NCBI RefSeq assembly: GCF_017565745.1
Contig: NZ_JAGDYM010000003.1
Span: 186,001 to 250,000 of the forward strand
DNA length: 64,000 nt
Direction of reading: 5' to 3'
Source: Leucobacter weissii
Lineage (GTDB): Bacteria; Actinomycetota; Actinomycetes; Actinomycetales; Microbacteriaceae
Within the stretch, counting starts at the first letter, position 1. The number at the start of each line of letters is the position of its first letter. The translations under genes were made by a program, and so were the position numbers. Shown piece after piece: positions 35,190-43,381 of this stretch. The notes beneath the pieces are model-generated. The model did not search any database, was not told the origin of the DNA, and saw only the letters and a program-made list of their open reading frames with translations.

Positions 35190-36373
35190 CCCCCGCTCAC
35201 CAGCCCGGCGCGCGACTCGCTGACCGCGGCGGCCCGCATATCGTGGATCGCCTCCTGGATCTGATCGAAATCGGCGACCCCCAGGTAGACCCCGTCGCCG
35301 TCGGTGACGGCGATGGCGCTGTACCGGGCCGTGATGAGCTCGTTCAGCGCATCGGCGAGGGTGGCGTGCGGCTCGACCGTGCCCGCGGCGCTGACCCCGA
35401 TGCCGGCGAGTCCGCGCTCGCCGCCTCTGCGCAGATCGTCGGCCATCACCCAGCGCAGGGGGCGGCGCTCCGGGTCGAGCACGAGCAGCGCTCCCTCCTC
35501 GACCGAGCGGAGGAGCTCGAGCGCCCGGGCGGGGGTCTCCCCGACCGGGATCGTCGGCCACTGCCGCAGCGGGATCTCGGAGAGGCGCGTCAGGTTCAGC
35601 CGCTTGAGCGAGGCCCCCCGGCCGACGAAGTCCACCACGAAGTCGTTCGCGGGCGCGGTGAGGATCTGCTCCGGGGTGTCGTACTGGGCGATCCGAGATC
35701 CCTCCTGCAGGATCACGATGCGGTCGCCGAGTTTGATCGCCTCGTCGATGTCGTGGGTGACGAAGACGATCGTCTTGTGCAGCTCGGCCTGCAGGCGCAG
35801 CAGCTGGTTCTGCAGCCGGTCCCGGGTGATGGGGTCGATCGCGCCGAAGGGCTCGTCCATCAGCAGCACGTCCGGGTCGGCGCCGAGGGCGCGGGCCACC
35901 CCGATCCGCTGCTGCTGCCCGCCCGAGAGCTGCTTCGGGTAGCGGTCGCGGTACTCCTCGGGGGGCATGCCGACGACTCTCAGCAGTTCGTCGACGCGCG
36001 CGGCGATGCGGTCCCTCTTCCAGCCGAGCAGCTTGGGCACCGTCGCGATGTTCTCGCCGATGGTGAGATGCGGGAAGAGGCCGATCTGCTGGATCACGTA
36101 GCCGATGCGCCGCCGGAGCTGATCGGGGTTCGTCCGGGTGACGTCCTCGCCGTCGAGCAGGATCCGGCCCGAGGTGGGCTCGATGATCCGGTTGATCATC
36201 TTCATGGTCGTGGTCTTGCCGCAGCCGGACGGGCCCACGAACACCACGATCTCGCCCCGCCGGATCTCGAGGTCGAGATGCTCCACCGCATCACGGCTCT
36301 GCCCGGGGTAGCGCTTGGTGACGCCCTCCAGCCGGATCATGACCGGGGCGGGCTGGTCCTGGGTTGCGGTCAT
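35186..36373 (-). CDS. ABC transporter ATP-binding protein with C-terminal CBS domains
   Basis: This 395-aa ATPase drives the importer. Walker A is GPSGCGKTTT (about 48), the signature LSGGQQQRIGVARALG (about 147) and Walker B VLLMDEPFGAID (about 168). Residues about 265-390 form two CBS motifs, which in OpuA-type transporters sense ionic strength or c-di-AMP; this suggests an osmotically controlled osmoprotectant importer. It overlaps both neighbouring permease genes by 4 bp. Confidence 0.92.
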   Translation of the reverse strand: MTATQDQPAPVMIRLEGVTKRYPGQSRDAVEHLDLEIRRGEIVVFVGPSGCGKTTTMKMINRIIEPTSGRILLDGEDVTRTNPDQLRRRIGYVIQQIGLFPHLTIGENIATVPKLLGWKRDRIAARVDELLRVVGMPPEEYRDRYPKQLSGGQQQRIGVARALGADPDVLLMDEPFGAIDPITRDRLQNQLLRLQAELHKTIVFVTHDIDEAIKLGDRIVILQEGSRIAQYDTPEQILTAPANDFVVDFVGRGASLKRLNLTRLSEIPLRQWPTIPVGETPARALELLRSVEEGALLVLDPERRPLRWVMADDLRRGGERGLAGIGVSAAGTVEPHATLADALNELITARYSAIAVTDGDGVYLGVADFDQIQEAIHDMRAAAVSESRAGLVSGG

Positions 36374-37026
36374 CGGATCCCCTTGGAAGTGGTCAGGCGG
36401 CGGACGATGTGGAAGAGGACGTCGAAGAGGATCGCGAGGATCACGACGCCCAGGGTCCCCGCCAGCACGAGGTCGACGGCGACCGGCGTGCCGACCCGGG
36501 CCAGACCGGTGAAGATGAACTCGCCGTAGCCCGGCCCGTTCACGATGGCGCCGATCGCGGCGATGCCGAGCAGCGTGAGCGTGGTCACCCGGATGCCCGT
36601 GATGATGACCGGCCAGGCGAGCGGCAGCTCGATGCGGAGCAGCCGCTGCCAGCGGCTCAGGCCGACGCCCCGGGCCGACTCGATGACCGCCGGATCGACG
36701 TTGTTCAGCCCCGCCACCGTGTTGCGCACGATCGGCATCAGGCCGTACATCGTCAGCGCGACGATGACCGGCTGCGCGCCCAGCCCGAGCGGGCCCAGCA
36801 GCAGGATGAAGAGGGCGAACGACGGGATGGTCAGCATCGCGCCGGTCAGCGCCAGGACGAAGCCGCGGGCCCGCTCGCTCCGGTAGGTGAGGAAGCCGAG
36901 CGAGATGCCGATGACGGAGGCGAGTACGACCGAGATCCCGACGACCGCGGCATGCCCGAGACCCATCTCGAGCATGTCGTCGCTGCGTTTGACGAGGAAC
37001 TCGATGAACTCGATCGCGTGCTCCAA
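36370..37026 (-). CDS. ABC transporter permease, glycine betaine/proline family (first gene of the operon)
   Basis: This 218-aa protein has about five or six membrane helices and the EAA-type motif ESARGVGLSRWQRLLRIELPLAWPVIITG (about 115-143). It is the partner of the permease at 34413. The start is uncertain: the full frame opens with TTG 37026 without a clear ribosome site, and the next Met is at residue 18. A TAGGCT hexamer (minus strand, 37079-37084) would give a leader of about 45 nt. The operon order is permease, ATPase-CBS, permease, binding protein. Confidence 0.85.
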   Translation of the reverse strand: MEHAIEFIEFLVKRSDDMLEMGLGHAAVVGISVVLASVIGISLGFLTYRSERARGFVLALTGAMLTIPSFALFILLLGPLGLGAQPVIVALTMYGLMPIVRNTVAGLNNVDPAVIESARGVGLSRWQRLLRIELPLAWPVIITGIRVTTLTLLGIAAIGAIVNGPGYGEFIFTGLARVGTPVAVDLVLAGTLGVVILAILFDVLFHIVRRLTTSKGIR

Positions 37027-37078
37027 TCGTCATGAGGGGCGGGTTTCAGGGCGTGGTCTCGGCGCAAGGCACCCGTCC

Positions 37079-37084
37079 AGCCTA
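37079..37084 (-). promoter_or_regulatory. Candidate -10 TAGGCT for the osmoprotectant ABC operon
   Basis: TAGGCT on the minus strand lies about 52 nt before TTG 37026. Unlike other sites here it would leave a short 5' leader. Confidence 0.3.
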
Positions 37085-37157
37085 CGAGAAATCCGCCCGG
37101 TCGTCACATCGGAGCGCGCGGCGGCGGGGCGCTCGGAGGGCGCTCGACGTCGCAGGC

Positions 37158-37184
37158 CGGTCGCTCGCGATCCGCCCGCGACCG
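37158..37184 (-). terminator. Short hairpin and direct repeat after the glutaminase gene
   Basis: CGGTCGC at 37158-37164 pairs with GCGACCG at 37178-37184. The 15-mer CGCTCGCGATCCGCC also occurs twice (37162-37176 and 37198-37212), the second copy reaching the last base before the glutaminase stop codon. Confidence 0.4.
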
Positions 37185-37212
37185 TCGGCAGGATGACCGC
37201 TCGCGATCCGCC

Positions 37213-39039
37213 TCAGCGTCGCATGCGGGCCGCCTCCGAACGGGCGTCGAGGTCCATTCTGAAGTAGGCGTCGCGGGCGAGCGCGCGCCAGAGCTGCACC
37301 GCCAGTGCCGGATCGTCCCGCTCGAGATCCTCGATCGCATCGGCTCGCAGCACCATCACCTCCACCCGGCCCTCCGCCTTCGCGGTGGTCTCCTGGCGGT
37401 CGTCGTCGCCGAGCGCCAGATCTCCGAAGGTCATGCCCGCGGTGAGCGTGCTGAGCCGCACCCGGGTGCCGTCGGCGTCGACCGCGGTGATGCCGACGGC
37501 GCCGGAGAGGATGAAGAACACGCCGCCGAAGCGCTGGCCGACCCGGCGCACCACGTCGCCGTCCGCGAAGGAGTGGCGCTCCATGAGCGCGGCGATGCGC
37601 CGCGTGTCGGTGTCGCCCAGCAGCGCCAGCGCGGGAGACGCCACCACGGGCACCGAGTCCGGTCGGGCCCCGGCCGCGCCGTACCGTTCGAGGAGCAGAT
37701 CCTCGCAGTGGGCGACGGCCCGGTCCCTCGTGGCGAAGCGGGGCACCTCGCCGTCGGCGAAGGCGGGGTCGAGCCGGCCGTCCGGGTCGACGAGCACGAG
37801 TGCGCGCCCCTGCTCGGCGAGGCCGCGCCGCAGCTCCGCCAGCATCATGGTGGCGAGGCGGCTGATCTCGTCGACGTCGCGCACGTCCACGATGATCCAC
37901 TCGACCTCGCGCGGCAGGCCGCTCAGCTCGCGGACCACCGATTCGGTCCCGGCGAAGAAGAGGTCGCCGGTGAGGCGGACGACCGCGGCCCGGTGGCCGT
38001 GCTCGGCCAGCGCCGCGGCGGCCTCCTCGGTCCGGCGGGTGGTCGACGGCTCCCGGTCGATCGTTCCGCTGGAGCGGATCGCCGACTGACCCGCGCGGGC
38101 GGATCGCACGAAGTGCATCTCCATGTCGCGCGAGATGCGCCGGCAGGTGGCCACCCCGCGCACGCTGTTCCCGTGCCGGTCGAGCGGCGGGGAGTAGACG
38201 GCGAGACCGGCCTGGCCGGGGAGCACGGCGATGATCCCGCCGCCCACGCCGGATTTCGCCGGCATGCCGACGCTCGCCACCCAGTCGCCCGCGTCGTCGT
38301 ACATGCCGGACGTCATCATGACCGACAGCACCCGTTCCACGGCGTCGAGTCCGAGCGCCTCGGCACCGGTCACCGGATTGGTGCCGCCGTTGGCGAGGGT
38401 CGCGGCCATCATCGCCAGGTCGCGGCAGGTCACCTGGATCGCGCACTGCCTGAGGTACGTCTCCAGCGCTCGCGTGGGGTCGCCGTCGATCACGCCCGCC
38501 GAGCTCAGCAGATAGGCGAGGCCGTGGTTCCGGTCGCTGTTGGCGAGCTCGGTGCGGAACACGCGTCCGTTGCTTCCGAGCGGCCGGCCGGCGAAGAGGG
38601 AGTAGTGCTCCTCGATGCGCCGGATCGCGGAGCGGCCGCCCGAGCCCTTGAGGAGGGAGGCCACCGCGAGCGCCCCGGCGTTGATCATGGCGTTCGCCGG
38701 GCGGCCGCCGGCGCCGCCGAAGGAGAGTTCGTGGAACGCCTCTCCCGAGGGCTCGACGTCGACCTTGGCGTCGACCGCGTCGAAGCCGTGATCGGTGAGG
38801 GCGAGCCCGTAGCTCAGCGGCTTGGAGATGGAGTGCAGCGAGAACTCCTTCGCGGTCGCCCCGACCTCGTAGACGTAGCCGTCGACGGTGGCGAGGGCGA
38901 TGCCGAAGTCCCCGGCGGCGTCCGTGTCGTCGGGGGCGGCGAGGGCGTCCGTGCGACCGGCGGAGTAGGGCGCGCCCTCCTCCAGCCGGGCGAGGTCGGC
39001 GTGCACCCGGCGCAGATATTCGAGGATCGGCGACTGCAT
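37213..39039 (-). CDS. glsA: Glutaminase fused to STAS and cyclic-nucleotide-binding domains
   Basis: This 608-aa protein begins with a complete glutaminase A domain (residues 1-305) that hydrolyses glutamine to glutamate and ammonia: the S70-I-S-K73 catalytic motif, ANAMINAGALA (about 115) and GNSVRGVATCRRIS (about 290). It continues with a STAS domain (about 345-440; VEWIIVDVRDVDEISRLA) and a cNMP-binding domain (about 460-590; FADGDVVRRVGQRFGGVFFILSGAVGI, then FGDLALGDD). Bacterial glutaminases are usually about 310 aa, so roughly 300 residues are added regulatory parts. Control by a cyclic nucleotide is inferred. ATG 39039 follows a leaderless -10 box. Confidence 0.92.
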   Translation of the reverse strand: MQSPILEYLRRVHADLARLEEGAPYSAGRTDALAAPDDTDAAGDFGIALATVDGYVYEVGATAKEFSLHSISKPLSYGLALTDHGFDAVDAKVDVEPSGEAFHELSFGGAGGRPANAMINAGALAVASLLKGSGGRSAIRRIEEHYSLFAGRPLGSNGRVFRTELANSDRNHGLAYLLSSAGVIDGDPTRALETYLRQCAIQVTCRDLAMMAATLANGGTNPVTGAEALGLDAVERVLSVMMTSGMYDDAGDWVASVGMPAKSGVGGGIIAVLPGQAGLAVYSPPLDRHGNSVRGVATCRRISRDMEMHFVRSARAGQSAIRSSGTIDREPSTTRRTEEAAAALAEHGHRAAVVRLTGDLFFAGTESVVRELSGLPREVEWIIVDVRDVDEISRLATMMLAELRRGLAEQGRALVLVDPDGRLDPAFADGEVPRFATRDRAVAHCEDLLLERYGAAGARPDSVPVVASPALALLGDTDTRRIAALMERHSFADGDVVRRVGQRFGGVFFILSGAVGITAVDADGTRVRLSTLTAGMTFGDLALGDDDRQETTAKAEGRVEVMVLRADAIEDLERDDPALAVQLWRALARDAYFRMDLDARSEAARMRR

Positions 39040-39046
39040 AGGGGTG

Positions 39047-39052
39047 AGACTA
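39047..39052 (-). promoter_or_regulatory. -10 TAGTCT for the glutaminase gene
   Basis: On the minus strand TAGTCT lies 7 nt before ATG 39039, without a ribosome site. Confidence 0.45.
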
Positions 39053-39101
39053 TCTGAACACCGGGCATGACGCGGCGGTGACGATCAGACGTCCCTCGCG
39101 T

Positions 39102-39136
39102 CCGTGTCGACGATCTCGGGCCGTTCGTCGACACGG
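39102..39136 (-). terminator. Perfect 12-bp hairpin after the GDSL gene
   Basis: CCGTGTCGACGA at 39102-39113 pairs exactly with 39125-39136 around an 11-nt loop, 50 bp after the stop codon of the fumC-GDSL pair. Confidence 0.6.
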
Positions 39137-39185
39137 CCCGCGGCGACCCTCGGATCGGGCAGGTCTGCTCGGCGGCCGGGACGGA

Positions 39186-40016
39186 TCAATCCGACAGCGG
39201 CTCGAGTCGCCGTGACACCCACGGCCAGAAGGCGTCGGCCCACACCTCGTAGCCGCGATCATTGGGGTGGAAGGCGTCCGCCGCGAACTCCGTGAGGATG
39301 CCGGGCAGGCTCCGCGCGCGCGTCGCCGCGTAGAGGGGGGCGACGCTCAGTCCCCGCGCGCCCGCGATGCGATGCAGGATCCGGTTCGCCTCGTGGACCT
39401 TGCGATCGTTCCAGGGCAGGTGGAAGCAGGGCAGCTCGGCGACGATCGTGTGCGCGGGAAGCGCGGCGAGGATGCTGCTGAGGCTGCGGTGGAAGCGCAC
39501 CGGATCCCAGTTCGCGATGTCGTTGGCGCCGATCGCGACGGTGACGAGCTGCGGCGCGGTTCGCAGCGCCCCCGCCGCGCGCGGGATCTGCTCCGTCGCG
39601 CACTGCTGCGAGGTGGCGCCGGAGACGGCGAGGTTCGTCACGCGGATCGGGGCGCCGAGCCGTGCCTCGATCCGGTGGACGAGCTGGCCGACGTAGCTGC
39701 GCCCGGGAGCGGAGGCCCCGATGCCCTGCGCGGTCGAATCGCCGAGCGCGAGGTAGTGGAAGTCGCGGATCAGCTGGCGGCGCTGCTGCCACCAGGCCGC
39801 GCTCGGACCCTGCGTCGGGATGAGCGCCTGGGCGGGGCGATCGGCCCAGGCGAAGAGGCGCCCCCAGCCGGCGCGCCGCGCGAGCTGCCAGGTCGACACG
39901 CGGACGAGCGCGAGCAGCCCCGCGGCGACCTCGCCGCGGGGCATGCGCGCGTCGCTCGGACCGGGGACGGAGGCGCCTCCGGGGGCCGACGGCGGCTGCG
40001 TCGTCGGCGGCGCCAC
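39186..40016 (-). CDS. SGNH/GDSL-family hydrolase
   Basis: This 276-aa protein is a lipase- or esterase-like SGNH hydrolase. Block I LALGDSTAQGIG holds the nucleophilic Ser at about 93, block II Gly lies in NLAVSGATS, block III is AIGANDI (about 160), and the Asp/His pair is in DAFHPNDRG (about 248). A hydrophobic segment near residues 31-50 is weak, so secretion is not certain. GTG 40016 follows the fumC stop with no gap, so the two genes are co-transcribed; an internal Met at 25 is an alternative start. Confidence 0.82.
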   Translation of the reverse strand: MAPPTTQPPSAPGGASVPGPSDARMPRGEVAAGLLALVRVSTWQLARRAGWGRLFAWADRPAQALIPTQGPSAAWWQQRRQLIRDFHYLALGDSTAQGIGASAPGRSYVGQLVHRIEARLGAPIRVTNLAVSGATSQQCATEQIPRAAGALRTAPQLVTVAIGANDIANWDPVRFHRSLSSILAALPAHTIVAELPCFHLPWNDRKVHEANRILHRIAGARGLSVAPLYAATRARSLPGILTEFAADAFHPNDRGYEVWADAFWPWVSRRLEPLSD

Positions 40017-41423
40017 CTACTTCGCCACGCCGGGATGCGTCATCGAGAGCAGGTCGAGCGCCTGGTCGAGGTCGGCCTCGCTCACCTCGCCGCGCTGCAC
40101 GTAGCCGAGGTCCACGACCGCCTCGCGCACCGTGATGCCCTTGGCCACGGAGTGCTTCGCGATCTTCGCGGCCGCCTCGTAGCCGATCAGACGGTTGAGC
40201 GGGGTGACCGTCGAGGGGCTCATGCCGGCGAGCGCGGCGGCGCGCTCGAGGTTCGCCTGCAGGCCGTCGACCGTCTTGTCGGCGAGCACGCGGGAGGCGT
40301 TCGCGAGCAGGCGGATCGACTCCAGCAGTGCGGTGCCGATCACCGGGATCTGCACGTTGAGCTCGAAGGAGCCCGAGGCGCCGGCCCAGGCGATGGTGGC
40401 GTCGTTGCCGATGACGCGCGCGGCGACCATCAGCACGGCCTCGGGAACGACCGGGTTGACCTTGCCCGGCATGATCGAGGATCCGGGCTGCAGGTCCGGG
40501 ATGTGCAGCTCGCCGAGCCCGGTGTTCGGGCCGGAGCCCATCCACCGGAGGTCGTTGTTGATCTTGGTGAGCGACACCGCGATCGTGCGCAGCGCGCCGG
40601 AGGCCTCGACCAGCCCGTCGCGATTGGCCTGCGCCTCGAAGTGGTTGCGCGCCTCGGTGATGGGCAGCCCGCTCGACGCCGCGATCTCGGCGATGACCTT
40701 CTCGGGGAAGCCGAGCGGCGTATTGATGCCGGTGCCGACCGCGGTGCCGCCCTGGGGCACCTCGGCGACGCGCGGCAGGGCCGCCTCGATCCGTTCGATG
40801 CCGTAGCGGATCTGCGCGGCGTAGCCGCCGAACTCCTGACCGAGGGTGACGGGCGTCGCGTCCATCAGGTGGGTGCGTCCCGGCTTCACCGCGCTCTTCC
40901 ACAGCTCGGCCTTCGCCTCGAACGCCTCCGCCAGGTGACCGAGCGCCGGGATCAGCTGCTCGAGCAGCGCGCCCGTCACCGCGATGTGCACGGAGGTGGG
41001 GAACACGTCGTTCGACGACTGCGAGGCGTTGACGTGATCGTTCGGATGCACGGGCGCGCCGAGGTGCTTCGAGGCGAGCGTGGCGAGCACCTCGTTCGTG
41101 TTCATGTTCGACGAGGTGCCGGAGCCGGTCTGGTAGGTGTCGACGGGGAACTGATCGTGGTGGGCGCCGTCGATCACCTCGTCGGCGGCGGAGACGATGG
41201 CATCGGCGATGCCGCCCTCGAGGATCCCCAGCTCCTTGTTGGCGATCGCGGCGGCCCGCTTGATGCGCGCGAGGGCCACGATCTGGGCGGGCTCGAGCCC
41301 GGTGCCCGAGATGGGGAAGTTCTCCACGGCGCGCTGCGTCTGCGCGGCGTAGAGGGCGTTCTTGGGCACCCGCACCTCGCCCATCGTGTCGTGCTCGATG
41401 CGGTATTCGATCTCTTCGGTCAC
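40017..41423 (-). CDS. fumC: Class II fumarate hydratase
   Basis: This 468-aa TCA-cycle enzyme interconverts fumarate and malate. The superfamily signature [11 protein letters not shown] is at about 317, [13 protein letters not shown] at about 102, [12 protein letters not shown] at about 132, and the catalytic His is in [11 protein letters not shown] (about 189). Length is normal. GTG 41423 has AAGGA five nt before it. It is followed directly by the GDSL gene and preceded by a REP-like hairpin. Confidence 0.95.
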   Translation of the reverse strand: MTEEIEYRIEHDTMGEVRVPKNALYAAQTQRAVENFPISGTGLEPAQIVALARIKRAAAIANKELGILEGGIADAIVSAADEVIDGAHHDQFPVDTYQTGSGTSSNMNTNEVLATLASKHLGAPVHPNDHVNASQSSNDVFPTSVHIAVTGALLEQLIPALGHLAEAFEAKAELWKSAVKPGRTHLMDATPVTLGQEFGGYAAQIRYGIERIEAALPRVAEVPQGGTAVGTGINTPLGFPEKVIAEIAASSGLPITEARNHFEAQANRDGLVEASGALRTIAVSLTKINNDLRWMGSGPNTGLGELHIPDLQPGSSIMPGKVNPVVPEAVLMVAARVIGNDATIAWAGASGSFELNVQIPVIGTALLESIRLLANASRVLADKTVDGLQANLERAAALAGMSPSTVTPLNRLIGYEAAAKIAKHSVAKGITVREAVVDLGYVQRGEVSEADLDQALDLLSMTHPGVAK

Positions 41424-41458
41424 TGTCTTCCTTGCTTCCTGTGATGGCGGCGCCCCCT

Positions 41459-41506
41459 GAGCCTGTCGCAGGGGACTGGGATCGTTGCGTCCCCTTCGAC
41501 AGGCTC
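41459..41506. repeat. REP-like palindrome containing GAGCCTGTCG / CGACAGGCTC
   Basis: GAGCCTGTCGCAGGGGAC (41459-41476) pairs with 41489-41506 with one mismatch. Palindromes with CCTTCGACAGGCTC are a widespread intergenic repeat in high-GC bacteria. It lies 36 bp after the carbonic anhydrase stop codon and may terminate that transcript. Confidence 0.7.
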
Positions 41507-41541
41507 GGGGTCCGGGTTGTGGTTCAGGATCCGGTCGCGGT

Positions 41542-42219
41542 TCAGTCGAGCGCGGTGAGCGCGATGTCGAGCGGGCCGACCGCCGTGTACGGCACCGCGC
41601 GACCCTCGGTGAGCCGGTACTGGCAGCCGACGACGCCGAGCCGCCCGCGATCGACCGCGTCGCTGATGGCGCGGGATCCTCGGAGCAGCTCGTTCACCGT
41701 GGCGGCGAGGTGGATCCTCCCCACCGCGTTCGCGTCGATGAGGGCCGCGTCGGCGTAGGGCGTGTCGTGGTGCCGGCGGTGCCAGAGCTGCTGCACGGCG
41801 GGCTGGATCGGGGCCAGGGTGTTCTGCACCGCGGCGGTGACGGGTGAGGGCTCGCGGCCCGACTGGTCGATCGCCGCCGCGACCGCGCCGCAGGAGTCGT
41901 GAGCGAGCACGACGATGAGCGCTGAGCCGAGTGCGGTCACCGCGTACTCCATCGACGCGACGATCGACTCGGCGACCACGTGGCCCATGTTCCGGGCGAT
42001 GAAGAGATCCCCGAGGCCGCAGTCGAAGATGATCTCCGCGGCGAGCCGCGAGTCCGAGCATCCGAAGAGGGCGATGTCGGGGGTCTGGGTGTTGACCAGT
42101 TCCGTGCGCCGTCCGACATCCTGGTTGGGGTGGTGGGAGTCGCCGCTGACGAACCGCTCGTTGCCCGCGATGAACGCGTCCCAGGCCTGCTGCGGGGTGA
42201 CGCGGGTTCCTGTGCTCAC
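41542..42219 (-). CDS. Beta-carbonic anhydrase
   Basis: This 225-aa zinc enzyme hydrates CO2 to bicarbonate. The Zn ligands are in [13 protein letters not shown] (Cys and Asp at about 52-56) and [10 protein letters not shown] (His-x2-Cys at about 108). The length fits the family. The start GTG overlaps the DUF4245 stop (GTGA) and has GGAGA four nt before it. Bicarbonate supply for the carboxylases is the usual role. Confidence 0.93.
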   Translation of the reverse strand: MSTGTRVTPQQAWDAFIAGNERFVSGDSHHPNQDVGRRTELVNTQTPDIALFGCSDSRLAAEIIFDCGLGDLFIARNMGHVVAESIVASMEYAVTALGSALIVVLAHDSCGAVAAAIDQSGREPSPVTAAVQNTLAPIQPAVQQLWHRRHHDTPYADAALIDANAVGRIHLAATVNELLRGSRAISDAVDRGRLGVVGCQYRLTEGRAVPYTAVGPLDIALTALD

Positions 42220-42926
42220 GGGGTCTCCTCTGCTTCTGCTTCTGCTTCGTCCGCTCCGGCCGGTGCGGACGCGTCCAGCCGGTCGGACACTTCCGCGGCC
42301 AGCGCTCGGAGCTCGCCCGGGGCGTCCGTGCCGTAGACGAGCACGGCCTCGTCGCCGACGCGGGTCTCGAGTCCGAAGATCATGTTCGCCTCGTCGGGGT
42401 TGCGCTCCGGATGGTCGTACACGGTCCAGTCGAGACCGCCGATCCGCTCCGCGCCGGTCGGGGTCTGGGCCTCGAGCTGCTGCGCGATCCAGGTGTCGTC
42501 GACCGGCGCCGCCGTCTCGGTGAAGGCCTGCACCACCGCGGCGTAGGCGCCGTTCGCCGTGGTGTAGCCGATGTACCAGTAGCGGATGTCGCCGCTCGGA
42601 GCCGAGCGCACCTCCGCCTGCTTGGCCAGCCAGCCCTCCGGCACCTCGGGCGCGACGAGCGTGCGCGAGGCGGACGCCGCCGCCGCGGATGCCGCCGCGG
42701 GGACGTCGACGGCGTGCCGGCTCCAGGTGTCCGTACCGCGCGGCACGACCAGCACGATCACGATCGAGAGCGCCACGGTGACGATGAGCGAGAAGACGAG
42801 GTTGTTGACGGTCTTGCGCTGCCGGTAGAGACGGCTGTTCTCGGCCTTGCGCGCGGCGGTCTCCGCGGGCGTCTCCGGGCGGCCGAGCTCGGCGACGACG
42901 ACCGGCGGTCTCTGCGTGCCTGTCAT
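42216..42926 (-). CDS. DUF4245 family membrane protein
   Basis: This 236-aa protein has a cytoplasmic N-terminus (1-40), one membrane helix (about 43-63, [20 protein letters not shown]) and an extracytoplasmic DUF4245 domain. The function is unknown. The family is restricted to actinobacteria and is often found next to fumarase and xseB, as here. ATG 42926 overlaps the xseB stop codon (ATGA). The C-terminal 15 residues are an Ala/Glu run coded by a short repetitive GAAGCA-type tract. Confidence 0.88.
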   Translation of the reverse strand: MTGTQRPPVVVAELGRPETPAETAARKAENSRLYRQRKTVNNLVFSLIVTVALSIVIVLVVPRGTDTWSRHAVDVPAAASAAAASASRTLVAPEVPEGWLAKQAEVRSAPSGDIRYWYIGYTTANGAYAAVVQAFTETAAPVDDTWIAQQLEAQTPTGAERIGGLDWTVYDHPERNPDEANMIFGLETRVGDEAVLVYGTDAPGELRALAAEVSDRLDASAPAGADEAEAEAEETP

Positions 42927-43201
42927 GCCGGGCGATCGCCCTCGGCCGTCGGATCCGCGGGCTCGGCTGTGCCGTCCGCGCTCCCGGCCCCGGTCCCGGC
43001 CCGGGCCGCCTCCAGCCGTTTGCGCGCGCCGAGCAGCCACTCCTCGCAGCGCGCCGCCAGGGCCTCGCCGCGCTCCCAGAGCTTCAGCGACTCCTCGAGG
43101 GTGGCGCCTCCCTGCTCCAAGCGGTTCACGACCTCGATCAGCTCGTCGCGCGCCTGCTCGTAGCCGAGGGACGCGGTGTCGATCGCAGCGGTTTCTGCCA
43201 T
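42923..43201 (-). CDS. xseB: Exodeoxyribonuclease VII small subunit
   Basis: This 92-aa helical protein is the small subunit of exonuclease VII, which degrades single-stranded DNA with XseA. Family features are [26 protein letters not shown] (about 10-35) and [16 protein letters not shown]. It heads an operon with DUF4245 and carbonic anhydrase, with a leaderless -10 box TAGGAT. Its partner xseA lies 18.5 kb away on the same strand instead of next to it. Confidence 0.92.
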   Translation of the reverse strand: MAETAAIDTASLGYEQARDELIEVVNRLEQGGATLEESLKLWERGEALAARCEEWLLGARKRLEAARAGTGAGSADGTAEPADPTAEGDRPA

Positions 43202-43208
43202 GCGCCCA

Positions 43209-43214
43209 ATCCTA
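43209..43214 (-). promoter_or_regulatory. -10 TAGGAT for the xseB operon
   Basis: On the minus strand TAGGAT lies 7 nt before ATG 43201 with no ribosome site. Confidence 0.45.
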
Positions 43215-43381
43215 CCCGCTGGCGCGGGAGCCGGCAGGGCGCCCGCGGGCGGGCGGGCGTTCACATCCCGTTCACCGGAGGAGGGATCCGTTCACCCGCA
43301 GGACAGATTGCGGCCATCTGCGATCGTCACGCTAGTGGGCGTTTGCCCCTCGCTCATGAACACCGGGAAAGAAGCGCCATC

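Noticed and set aside
41459-41506. The palindrome before fumC as a novel element
   Set aside because: Palindromes with CCTTCGACAGGCTC are a widely distributed repeat of high-GC genomes, so I list it as a known type.
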